From assembly GCF_003999995.1 (NCBI RefSeq), contig NZ_RJAD01000001.1, positions 1,860,001-1,924,000 on the forward strand: a stretch of 64,000 nucleotides of DNA, written 5' to 3'. Under the pieces are notes generated by a model. That model was not told the origin of the DNA and did no database searches. It saw only the letters and a program-made list of their open reading frames with translations. Shown here piece after piece: positions 33,722-42,272 of this stretch. Numbering within the stretch: the first letter of the stretch is position 1; the number at the start of each line of letters is the position of its first letter. This stretch comes from Microbacterium sulfonylureivorans (lineage in GTDB: Bacteria > Actinomycetota > Actinomycetes > Actinomycetales > Microbacteriaceae). The position numbers and the translations under genes were made by a program.

Positions 33722-34898
33722 CAGCCGCGGCCTTCATCTCGTTGTAGATCTCCACGCGGGTGGTCTGCGAGTCGTTGAGCTCCTGCTCGTGCATCGTCTC
33801 GAGCTGCTCGGGCGTGAAGAAGATCAGGTCGGTGTAGTCGAGGCCGGCCTCGACCGCTGCGGCCTCCATGTCCTTGCCCCCGACGTTGTAGCCGATGTAG
33901 TCGAGATTGAGCGCGAGGCTCTCGGGCGACATCGAGTAGTCGATGAACGCGTGCGCCGCCTCCGGGTGCGGGGCGCCCGCGGCGATGGCCCAGTTGTCCA
34001 TCCACAGTTCGGTGACGGGGCCGGGGAGCACCCACTGCCAGCGATCGGGGTCGCTGCTCTCCTGGAGTCCGAGTCGCGCGTCACCGTTCCACGCCTGCAG
34101 CAGCACCTGCGTCCCCTGCGGAATGGCGTTGGTGCCGGGGTAGGAGTCGAACGCCGAGATGTGCGGCGCGATCTCCTCGACGAGGAACTGGCGGGCAGCC
34201 TCGAGCTCCTCCGGGTCCTCGGTGTTCCAATCCATGTCGTTCGCCCAGAAGTACGAGCCGATGATGCCGGCCGGGTCGTCCGACATCGACGTCTTGCCGC
34301 TCGCCTCGTTCTGCGCGGCGTCGAAGAAGTCGGCCCACGTGGTGAGCTCGCGCGTGATCACGGTCTTGTCGTAGACGTAGCCGGTGGTGCCCCACGCCTT
34401 GCAGACGGAGTAGTCGTTGCCCGGGTCCCAGGCGCGACCGAGGTACGCCGGATCCATGTTCGCCATGTTCGGCAGGAGGTCCTTGTTGAACTTCGTCAGG
34501 AGGCCGTTCTCGATCATCTGCGGGATGAAGACGCCCGTCGGCACGACGATGTCGTATCCCGACGTGCCCTTCGCCGCGACGAGCTTGGCGATGAGCTCCT
34601 CGTTGGAGCTGTACGAGTCGAGCGTGACCTTCGGGCCGAGCTCCGACGTGAACGACGACACGACGTCGGGCGAGTCGTAGTCGCCCCACGTGTACACCGA
34701 GACGTTGTCTTCGAGCGTGCCGCCGGTCGCCTGAGGCTGCGGCGATCCTCCGCCGGACGGCGAGCACGCCGCCAGCGCGGCCGCGCCGCCCGCGATCGCC
34801 GCGATGCTGAGGAAGCGGCGACGCGAGAGTTCGCGGACGATGGCCGGGGCCGAGCCCTCGGGGGCGAGGATGCGGAGAGGGTTGGGGGAATCGGTCAT
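33714..34898 (-). CDS. potD: Polyamine-type substrate-binding lipoprotein (PotD-like), Tat signal
   Basis: The 394-residue binding protein has a twin-arginine motif SRRRFLSIAAIAGG (about residues 25-38) followed by a lipobox LAAC, so it should be exported folded through Tat and anchored as a lipoprotein. The mature domain begins with SVYTWGDYDSPDVVSSF, a common PotD/PotF opening, and has DYSMSPESLALNLDYIGYN near the end. It captures the transported amine outside the membrane and hands it to the PotB/PotC permeases. It lies 72 nt after the ATPase gene. Confidence 0.9.
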   Translation of the reverse strand: MTDSPNPLRILAPEGSAPAIVRELSRRRFLSIAAIAGGAAALAACSPSGGGSPQPQATGGTLEDNVSVYTWGDYDSPDVVSSFTSELGPKVTLDSYSSNEELIAKLVAAKGTSGYDIVVPTGVFIPQMIENGLLTKFNKDLLPNMANMDPAYLGRAWDPGNDYSVCKAWGTTGYVYDKTVITRELTTWADFFDAAQNEASGKTSMSDDPAGIIGSYFWANDMDWNTEDPEELEAARQFLVEEIAPHISAFDSYPGTNAIPQGTQVLLQAWNGDARLGLQESSDPDRWQWVLPGPVTELWMDNWAIAAGAPHPEAAHAFIDYSMSPESLALNLDYIGYNVGGKDMEAAAVEAGLDYTDLIFFTPEQLETMHEQELNDSQTTRVEIYNEMKAAAGA

Positions 34899-34970
34899 CG
34901 GGGTCTCCTGGTTCGGGTCGGGGAGCCGGGGGGACAGCGGATGCTGCGGCTGTGGTGTTGTGCAGGAAGG

Positions 34971-36140
34971 TCAGAGCGTCGGCGGTGCGACGTAGCCGCC
35001 CTCCTGGGCGGCGTCGTCGGCGGGGAAGAGCATCACGTGGTGCGCGGCCCAGCTGCAGACGACGGCATCGCCGACCTGCAGCGACGGCGCGTCGGGTGTG
35101 GGGCGGCGGACGATGAGGCTCTGGTCGTCGCCGAGTCGCACCAGGTACTGCATCGTGTCGCCGAGGTGGGAGACACCGATGAGCTCGCCTCGCGCCACGT
35201 TGGGCGCGGAGGTCGTCGCGCCGCCGTCGGCCTCGATGCGGATGTACTCCGGCCGGACGGCCGCCTCGCCCTGCGCGACGCCGGAGAGCGTCGCGCCCGC
35301 GGCTCGCACGAGTGCGTGCGGCGAGGCGATGGCGGCGCCCGACTCGGCGATCCCGCCGCGGAAGAAGTTCTGCTGCCCGACGAACGCGGCGACGTACGCC
35401 GACGCCGGTCGTGCGTAGACGGTGTCGGCGTCGGCGAGCTGCTCGATGCGGCCCGCGCGCATGATCGCGATCCGGTCGCTCATCGAGAGCGCCTCGCCCT
35501 GATCGTGGGTCACGAAGACGAACGTGATGCCCAGACGCGACTGGAGCAGCTTGAGCTCGAGCTGCATCTCTTCACGCAGCTGGCGGTCGAGGGCGCCGAG
35601 CGGCTCGTCGAGGAGGAGCACGGCGGGGCGGTTGACGAGGGCGCGGGCGAGCGCGATGCGCTGCTGCTGCCCGCCCGAGAGCTGCGTGGGCTTGCGGTCG
35701 CCGAACCGGCGCATCTGCACGAGATCGAGGGCCTGCGTCACCTTCTCGCGGATCTCGGACTTCGGAGTCCGTCGCTGCTGAAGGCCGTAGGCGACGTTCT
35801 CGGCCACCGACAGGTGCGGGAAGAGCGCGTACGCCTGGAAGACGGTGTTGACGTCGCGGCGGTACGGCGGTGCGTTCAGCACCGAGCGTCCCGACACGCT
35901 GATGTCTCCGGAGTCCGGATGCTCGAACCCGGCGATCATGCGCAGGGTCGTGGTCTTTCCACAGCCGGATGGACCCAGCAGCGAGATGAACTCGCCTGGC
36001 TGGATCGTCAGTGACAGGTCGTCGACGGCGAGCTGATCCCCGTACCGCTTCGTGATCCTGTCGAGGATCACCGCACCGCGGCCCTCTGTCGAGACGGGGT
36101 TGGTCGCCGGAGCCGTCTCCGCGTCAGTCGCCGTGGTCAC
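34971..36140 (-). CDS. potA: Polyamine-type ABC ATPase (PotA-like)
   Basis: The 389-residue ATPase has Walker A GPSGCGKTT (about residue 56), a Q-loop, signature LSGGQQQRIALARAL, Walker B LLLDEPLGALD and the switch His in FVTHDQ, followed by a C-terminal TOBE-type regulatory domain (about 280-380). It is the first gene of the leftward operon that runs to 28261. GTG 36138-36140 is the only start that retains the normal N-terminus, although the ribosome-binding site is weak. The 280-nt region upstream holds repeated candidate operator sites. Confidence 0.9.
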   Translation of the reverse strand: MTTATDAETAPATNPVSTEGRGAVILDRITKRYGDQLAVDDLSLTIQPGEFISLLGPSGCGKTTTLRMIAGFEHPDSGDISVSGRSVLNAPPYRRDVNTVFQAYALFPHLSVAENVAYGLQQRRTPKSEIREKVTQALDLVQMRRFGDRKPTQLSGGQQQRIALARALVNRPAVLLLDEPLGALDRQLREEMQLELKLLQSRLGITFVFVTHDQGEALSMSDRIAIMRAGRIEQLADADTVYARPASAYVAAFVGQQNFFRGGIAESGAAIASPHALVRAAGATLSGVAQGEAAVRPEYIRIEADGGATTSAPNVARGELIGVSHLGDTMQYLVRLGDDQSLIVRRPTPDAPSLQVGDAVVCSWAAHHVMLFPADDAAQEGGYVAPPTL

Positions 36141-36204
36141 CTGGTGAGGTCCTCTTGCTCGCGGGCCGCGCGACGTTGCGCGGCCGGGGGTGGATGTGTG
36201 GGGT

Positions 36205-36397
36205 ATTCAATATCGGCCGCTCGCACCCCGCAATGCGGCGGTCGCCGAACCGGACGATCCGGGGTGCGCAGGGCCTCGCCCTGACAGATCGTCCGGAGTT
36301 GTGTAACGGTCAGGAAACCGCGGGGTTTCGGGCCGCTCCCGACGGAGCGGCGTCTCATGAGCCTGACATCGGCGAAGAACCGCCGACAGATCGTCCG
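36205..36397 (-). promoter_or_regulatory. potA upstream region with repeated GACAGATCGTCCG sites
   Basis: Identical 13-mers GACAGATCGTCCG lie at 36283-36295 and 36385-36397, and an inverted partial copy CGGACGATCCGG lies at 36251-36262. An AT-rich patch (36205-36216, TATTCAATATCG) may hold the promoter. The sites match the ones beside pucR, so PucR is the likely ligand. No gene is seen in 36141-36420. Confidence 0.5.
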
Positions 36398-36420
36398 TGG
36401 TGGCTGCCCCGCGCGTGCTG

Positions 36421-37224
36421 TCACGGGGGCCCGGGCGATGTCTGGCACACCGGGCACCAGAACACGATCCGCTCCTTCGTCGGGTCGGCGCCGAGTGCGC
36501 CGCCGCGGATGAGCGTGCCGCATCGCCGGCACGGACGCCCTTTCCGTCCATACACCCAGGTCGTCCGGCCGGGTCTCGCGTCGCCGGTGAACGTGCGGTC
36601 ACGGCGGTCGCGGTTCGCGCGGATCATGCGGGCGCCGAGGTCGACGAGTGCCGCGGCATCCGTCCCGCTCGCCGGAGCAGTGGGCAGGATGCCGCGGACG
36701 AACAGGATCTCGTTGGCGTACTCGTTGCCGAACCCCGCGACGTTGCGCTGGTCCTGGATCGCGACGTGCACCGGGCGGTCGTCGGCGGCGAGGCGCCGCG
36801 CCGCCTCGCCCGGGTCCCACTCCTCGGAGAGCGGGTCGGGGCCGAGGTGACCGACGAGCGAGGCCTCGTCGGTCGAGGGGACGACGGCGATGTCGGCGAG
36901 GTCGAAGCCGACGGTCTCCCATTCGGTGCCGCCGGGCGCCGTGGCGCCGATCACCGCGCGTGCCTTGAACCCTGCAGCCCGCCAGCGCTCGCCGCGGCGG
37001 TAGACGTGCCACTCGCCCTCCATCTTGAGGTGCGAGTGCAGCGTGTGATCGCCGATGCGATGGAGCAGGTGCTTGCCGCGGGCCACCACGCCGTGCACGG
37101 TCCGACCGGTCAGGTCGACCGTCGCGACCTGCGGCACCCGCAGTTCGAATCGGGTGACCTCCGCTCCCGCGAGCACGTCGTCGAGCCGGCGGGCGGTGCG
37201 GTAGACGGTGTCGCCCTCAGGCAT
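36421..37224 (-). CDS. Fpg/Nei-family DNA glycosylase (Nei-like)
   Basis: The 267-residue base-excision repair enzyme begins PEGDTVYRTA after Met, with catalytic Pro2 and Glu3, which is the endonuclease VIII/Nei form. It has the helix-two-turn-helix region with AGFGNEYANEILF and a C-terminal zinc finger (CRRCGTLIRGG ... WCPVC). It removes oxidised bases and cuts the AP site. Its ATG overlaps the end of the lhr gene by 8 nt, so the two repair genes are probably co-expressed. Confidence 0.93.
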   Translation of the reverse strand: MPEGDTVYRTARRLDDVLAGAEVTRFELRVPQVATVDLTGRTVHGVVARGKHLLHRIGDHTLHSHLKMEGEWHVYRRGERWRAAGFKARAVIGATAPGGTEWETVGFDLADIAVVPSTDEASLVGHLGPDPLSEEWDPGEAARRLAADDRPVHVAIQDQRNVAGFGNEYANEILFVRGILPTAPASGTDAAALVDLGARMIRANRDRRDRTFTGDARPGRTTWVYGRKGRPCRRCGTLIRGGALGADPTKERIVFWCPVCQTSPGPP

Positions 37225-40200
37225 TCGGCGATCCTGCGGCCTGGCGTGCCGCACGTTCGGCGTCGCCCGCGGTCAGCCGCCGGAGCGTCAGGCCGCGCGG
37301 CGACTCGACGAATCCGGCATCGCGGAGGGATCGGCCCCAGCCCGTCCCGTGCACGAACGCGCCGTTGACCTGTTCGATCGTGAGCGTGTCGAGTCGGCGG
37401 GCCCGCGCGGTCGCGGCGAGGTCGCGCGTGGCTGCCGTGATCTCGCCCTCGTCTCCGGTGAATGCGAGCGCGGACTTGCCGCCGCGCTCGAGGTACAGCA
37501 CCAGCGCCCCGTCGACGAGCACCACCAGCGCCCCCGCCTTGCGCCCGGGGCGATGCCCGACCCCCTCGAGGGCCGGCCACGCGAGCGCCGCGCCGTACGG
37601 GTTCGCGGGATCGGTGGCCGCGAGGGTCACGGCCCGCAGCGGCGGCGGATCAGGGAGCCCGGCGTACTCGCGCAGCCGGTCGACGGTGGCGGATGCCGCG
37701 AACTGCGCCGCTCCCAGCTTCTCCACGACGTACCCGCGGCGGCAGTGCCCGGCCTCTTCGAATCCTGCGAGCACCCGGTACGCCTGGGCGAAGCCGCCAG
37801 GGAGGCCCTCTGCCTGCACCGCTCCGCGCGTGACGACGCCGTACCGGTCGAGCAGCAGGCTCGCGGCCGCCGTCGCCCGCAGGGCCGCGTCGGCCTCGGG
37901 CGAGGGAAGCAGCGACCAGCGTCCGCCGATGGCCGGCGGACGGGGCGGGACCGACGCCGCGACGGTCCGTACCGCCGCGCCGCGGTAGAGCCGTGTGCGC
38001 GGTGCCTTGCGCGCGACGCGGTGAGCCTGCGATCCGCCGCCGACGAGAGTGCGGACGGGAGCGAATGTGTCGTTCGAGACCCGCCCCGCCCAGGTCAGGC
38101 GCCAGAGCGCCTCGACGACGGACTGTTCGTTCTCGGCTCCGGTGAGTCCGCGCAGCTGGGCCGCGAAGTAGCCGCCGCCCGCGCTCAGCGCCGACAGGAG
38201 CTGCTCGTCGAGCGAGCCGGGGGCGATCTCGTCGTCCGCCGCGGTGAGGGTGAGCGGCAGGGCGTCGGCCGGATGCAGCGCCACCCACCCGTCACGGCCG
38301 GGAAGGCTTCCGTGCCCCGACCAGACGACCTCGCCCGACGCCGTGAGCTCGTCGAGCATGGCGGGCGCGTAGTCGGCGACGCGGGCGGGGAGGATCAGCG
38401 ATTCCCAGGCACTCGCGGGGATCGGCACTCCGGCGAGCTGCTCCACCACCGCGGCGACGCCGTCGACGCCTTCGAGAGGCCTCGTGATGTGCTGCCACAC
38501 CGGGAGGAAGCGCGCGTAGGCGTCCTGCGGCACGGGCTCGACGCTGCCCCGGATGGCCGCGAGCGAACGCATCCGGAGTCGTCGGAGCACCTCGGTGTCG
38601 CACCATTCGGTGTCGTCGCCGGCCCCCGCGGTCGACGTCGGCAGGAAGAAGCCGCTCGTCAGCCTCCCCTGCGATTCGAGGCGCTGCAGGGTGTGGCGCG
38701 CGACGGCGATGCCGATGCCGAGGCGCTGGGCCACGGCATCGGCCGTGAACGGCCCGTGGGTACGGGCATGCCGTGCGACGAGGTCGCCCAGCGGATCTGC
38801 CAGAGGTTCGAGGAATGCGGTGGGGATGCCGACGGGCAGCGCCACGCCGATCGCATCGCGCAGGCGTCCGGCGTCTTCGATCGCAGCGCCGCGGCGGACG
38901 CCGGCGATCGTGACCGGGATCGCGCGACGCGCCTCGATCAGAGCGTCGAGGAGAGCGGATGCCTCGCCCTCCGTCGCCGTGCCGAGCGGGTCGTCGGCGG
39001 GCTGGAGCCGGGCCGCGATCTCGGCCGCGTCGAGCGGGCCGAGCAGGCGGAGGAGGTCGGCGACGCCTTCGATCCCGCGGGCGCGGCGCTCGGGATCGAG
39101 CCGCTGCGCCTCGCGCTCGAACTGCGCCATGACGTCGGGGTCGAGCAGTTCCCGCATCTCGATCTTGCCCAGCAGCTCCGACAGGAGCGCCGGGTCGACC
39201 GACAGGGCGGCTGCGCGCCGCTCGGCGAGGGGCGAGTCGCCCTCGTACATGAACGCGCCGACATATCCGAACAGGAGGTCGCGCGCGAAGGGCGACGGCT
39301 GGGCGGGCTCGGTCTCGATGAGGCGGATGCGGCGATCGCCGATGCTGCGCGCGATCCGCAGGAGTGACGGCACGTCGTAGACGTCCTGCAGGACCTCGCG
39401 GAGCGTCTCGAGGATGATAGGGAACGTCGGGTAGCGCCGGGCGACCTCGAGCAGCTGCGCGGAGCGCTGGCGCTGCTGCCAGAGCGGACTGCGCCGGCCG
39501 GGGTTGCGCCGCGGCATGAGGAGAGCTCGCGCCGCGCACTCCCGGAATCGCGAGGCGAACAGCGCCGACCCGCCCACCTCGTCGGTCACGATCTGCTCGA
39601 GCTCGTCGGGATCGAAGACGAACAGTTCGGCACCGGGGGGCTCGGCCGAGGCATCCGGAATCCGGGCGATGATGCCGTCGTCGCTCGCCACGGCGGATCC
39701 TTCGACACCGAGACGCTCGCGGATGCGCGCGTTCACGGCCAGCGCCCACGGTGCGTGCACCTGCATGCCGTACGGGGAATGCAGGATCACGCGCCAGTCG
39801 CCGACCTCGTCGCGGCCGCGCTCGACGGTCAGCTGCCGGTCGGTCGGGAGCGTGCCGGTCGACTCGCGCTGCTCGGCCAGATAGGCGAGCAGGTTGCCCT
39901 GCGCGTTGTCGTCGAGGCCGGCGTCGCGCAGGCGCTCCTCCGCTCTGTCGGGCTTGGCGGTCGACACCTCGCGGGAGAACTTTCCGAGCGCCTCGCCGAG
40001 CTCGGCGGGGCGGCCGATGCCGTCGCCGTGCCAGAACGGCACCTTGCCGGGCTGCCCGAAGGCCGGCACGACGTTGACCCTGTCGTGCGTGATCTCGACG
40101 ATGCGCCAGCTCGTGGTGCCGAGCGTGAACACGTCGTTGACGCGTGACTCGTAGACCATCTCCTCGTCGAGCTCGCCGACGCGGGCGTTCTGCGACTCGC

Positions 40201-41956
40201 CCGCGACGAACACCCCGAACAGGCCGCGGTCGGGGATGGTGCCGCCGCTGGTCACGGCGATCCGCTGCGATCCCGGTCTGCCCGTCAGCGTGCCGTGATC
40301 GCGGTCCCAGATGAGTCGAGGGCGGAGCTCGGCGAACTCGTCGGACGGGAAGCGGCCGGCGAGGAGATCGAGCGTGGCCTCGTAGGCCGAGCGCGGCAGC
40401 GAGCGGAACGGCGCGCTGCGCTTGAGCGTCTCGTACCAGCCTTCGACGTCGACAGGTCCGAGGGCGGAGGCGGCGACGGTCTGCTGAGCCAGGATGTCGA
40501 GCGGGTTCTGCGGGATCGAGATCGCCTCGATCTGGCCGGCGAGCATCCGCTCGGTGACGATCGCCGTGTGCAGCACGTCGCCGCGGTGCTTGGGGAAGAG
40601 CGCCGCGCGGCTGACCTCGCCGACCTGGTGACCTGCGCGGCCGATGCGCTGGAGACCGGATGCCGCGCTCGGCGGCGCCTCGACCTGGATGACGAGATCG
40701 ACCGCGCCCATGTCGATGCCGAGCTCGAGGCTGCTCGTCGCCACCACGCACCGCAGCACGCCCGACTTGAGCTCCTCCTCGACCTGGGCCCGCTGCTCCT
40801 TCGACACCGAGCCGTGGTGGGCCTTGGCCAGGACGGGATCGGCGCCGGCCGTCGCACCTGCCTGCGCCATCATGGCCGCGGGGACGGATGCCTCGGGCAG
40901 GTCGAGCCCGAGGCGCTCGGAGTAGATCTCGTTGAGCCGGCCGGTCAGACGCTCGGCCAGCCGTCGCGAGTTGCAGAACACGATGGTCGACCGCTGCTGC
41001 AGGATGCGGTCGACGATCGCCTCCTCGACGTGCGGCCACACCGAGCCGGTCATCTCGGTCTCGCCGGAGCCGCTCGCGCGGGTCTTCGCGCCGGTCGCGC
41101 CTTCGGCGAACCAGTCCTCGTCGACCGGATCGCCCTCGTCGGCGGGCAGCGGAGCAGTTCCCGGCGGAGGGGGCGGATTGAGCATGTCGTCGATGGGCAC
41201 GACGACGCGCATGTCGAACGCCTTCGTCGCCCGGGGCGCGACGATCTCGACGGGCGCCGATCCGCCGAGGAACCGGGCGACCTCGTCGATCGGGCGGACC
41301 GTGGCGGACAGGCCGATGCGCTGCGCCGGCCGCTCAAGGGTCGCGTCGAGGCGCTCGAGGCTCACCGCGAGGTGCGCGCCGCGCTTGGTCGCGGCGACCG
41401 CGTGCACCTCGTCGACGATGACGGTGTGCACGTTCTTGAGCGTCTCGCCGGCGGCGCTCGTGAGCATGAGGTACAGCGACTCGGGCGTCGTGATGAGGAT
41501 GTCGGGTGGAGCGGTGACCAGCTTGCGGCGATCGCTCGACGTCGTGTCGCCGGAGCGGACGCCCACGCTGACGTCGGGCACGGCGATGCCGAGGCGGCGC
41601 CCGGACTGGCCGATCCCCACGAGGGGCGAGCGGAGGTTGCGCTCGACGTCGACGCCGAGTGCCTTGAGCGGTGAGATGTAGAGGATGCGGGTGGGGGAGG
41701 CCGAGGCATCCGCCCGGCGCTTGCGCGCGGTCGCCGCGGACGAGGGCTTCGTCGCCTGCTTCTCGCGGAAGACCCGGTCGATCGCCCAGAGGAACGCCGA
41801 CAGCGTCTTGCCCGAGCCGGTCGGGGCGACCACGAGCGCGTGCTTTCCGTGCGAGATCGCGTCCCACGCGCCGATCTGCGCGTCGGTCGGCCGCGGGAAG
41901 GCGCCGCGGAACCAGTCCTGTGTGGCAGGGCCGAACCGCTCGAGCACGTCGCTCAT
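37217..41956 (-). CDS. lhr: Lhr-type ATP-dependent DNA helicase
   Basis: The 1579-residue SF2 helicase has Walker A APTGSGKT at residues 44-51, a DEVH box in TVIVDEVHAVAATKRG, helicase C motifs (FCNSRRLAERL and QRIGRAGHQ), and the very long C-terminal extension found in full-length Lhr of actinobacteria and proteobacteria. Lhr translocates 3'-5' on DNA and unwinds DNA and RNA-DNA hybrids; in mycobacteria it belongs to the DNA-damage response. CAAGAT lies 6 nt before the ATG, with a GGAGGG abutting the ATG. It is followed by the Nei-like gene. Confidence 0.96.
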   Translation of the reverse strand: MSDVLERFGPATQDWFRGAFPRPTDAQIGAWDAISHGKHALVVAPTGSGKTLSAFLWAIDRVFREKQATKPSSAATARKRRADASASPTRILYISPLKALGVDVERNLRSPLVGIGQSGRRLGIAVPDVSVGVRSGDTTSSDRRKLVTAPPDILITTPESLYLMLTSAAGETLKNVHTVIVDEVHAVAATKRGAHLAVSLERLDATLERPAQRIGLSATVRPIDEVARFLGGSAPVEIVAPRATKAFDMRVVVPIDDMLNPPPPPGTAPLPADEGDPVDEDWFAEGATGAKTRASGSGETEMTGSVWPHVEEAIVDRILQQRSTIVFCNSRRLAERLTGRLNEIYSERLGLDLPEASVPAAMMAQAGATAGADPVLAKAHHGSVSKEQRAQVEEELKSGVLRCVVATSSLELGIDMGAVDLVIQVEAPPSAASGLQRIGRAGHQVGEVSRAALFPKHRGDVLHTAIVTERMLAGQIEAISIPQNPLDILAQQTVAASALGPVDVEGWYETLKRSAPFRSLPRSAYEATLDLLAGRFPSDEFAELRPRLIWDRDHGTLTGRPGSQRIAVTSGGTIPDRGLFGVFVAGESQNARVGELDEEMVYESRVNDVFTLGTTSWRIVEITHDRVNVVPAFGQPGKVPFWHGDGIGRPAELGEALGKFSREVSTAKPDRAEERLRDAGLDDNAQGNLLAYLAEQRESTGTLPTDRQLTVERGRDEVGDWRVILHSPYGMQVHAPWALAVNARIRERLGVEGSAVASDDGIIARIPDASAEPPGAELFVFDPDELEQIVTDEVGGSALFASRFRECAARALLMPRRNPGRRSPLWQQRQRSAQLLEVARRYPTFPIILETLREVLQDVYDVPSLLRIARSIGDRRIRLIETEPAQPSPFARDLLFGYVGAFMYEGDSPLAERRAAALSVDPALLSELLGKIEMRELLDPDVMAQFEREAQRLDPERRARGIEGVADLLRLLGPLDAAEIAARLQPADDPLGTATEGEASALLDALIEARRAIPVTIAGVRRGAAIEDAGRLRDAIGVALPVGIPTAFLEPLADPLGDLVARHARTHGPFTADAVAQRLGIGIAVARHTLQRLESQGRLTSGFFLPTSTAGAGDDTEWCDTEVLRRLRMRSLAAIRGSVEPVPQDAYARFLPVWQHITRPLEGVDGVAAVVEQLAGVPIPASAWESLILPARVADYAPAMLDELTASGEVVWSGHGSLPGRDGWVALHPADALPLTLTAADDEIAPGSLDEQLLSALSAGGGYFAAQLRGLTGAENEQSVVEALWRLTWAGRVSNDTFAPVRTLVGGGSQAHRVARKAPRTRLYRGAAVRTVAASVPPRPPAIGGRWSLLPSPEADAALRATAAASLLLDRYGVVTRGAVQAEGLPGGFAQAYRVLAGFEEAGHCRRGYVVEKLGAAQFAASATVDRLREYAGLPDPPPLRAVTLAATDPANPYGAALAWPALEGVGHRPGRKAGALVVLVDGALVLYLERGGKSALAFTGDEGEITAATRDLAATARARRLDTLTIEQVNGAFVHGTGWGRSLRDAGFVESPRGLTLRRLTAGDAERAARQAAGSPNA

Positions 41957-42017
41957 CCCTCCATCTTGGTCGCTGGCGGCGACATCCGGGCGGGGTTGCG
42001 CGGGGAGCGGGGCGCTG

Positions 42018-42200
42018 TCAAGCCTCCGAGGGGATGAGGACCCAGAGCAGCAGGTATACCCAGATCGACAGGCCGAAGAAGACCATCGCGAGGACGGTGA
42101 GGATGCGCACCGCCGTGACGTTCACGCCGAACCTGTTGGCGACGGCGAGGCACGCGCCGGCGATCATGCGCCCCTCGCGGGGCCGGACGAGTTGGTTCAT
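42018..42200 (-). CDS. PspC-domain protein (small)
   Basis: The 60-residue protein is one PspC domain: a basic N-terminus (NQLVRPREGRMIAGACLAVA), the NVTAVRILTVL motif, and one hydrophobic segment (about 36-56). Stand-alone PspC proteins sit in the cytoplasmic membrane and are linked to envelope stress. ATG 42198-42200 is preferred; GTG 42204-42206 is two codons upstream. CATGAT lies 6 nt before the ATG in a leaderless arrangement. Confidence 0.85.
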   Translation of the reverse strand: MNQLVRPREGRMIAGACLAVANRFGVNVTAVRILTVLAMVFFGLSIWVYLLLWVLIPSEA

Positions 42201-42272
42201 GTGCACATCATGGCCGATCGCGCCCCCGCCCGACACCCGGTCCTCCAAGGGGACCGGGCGTCGAGCGACGGG

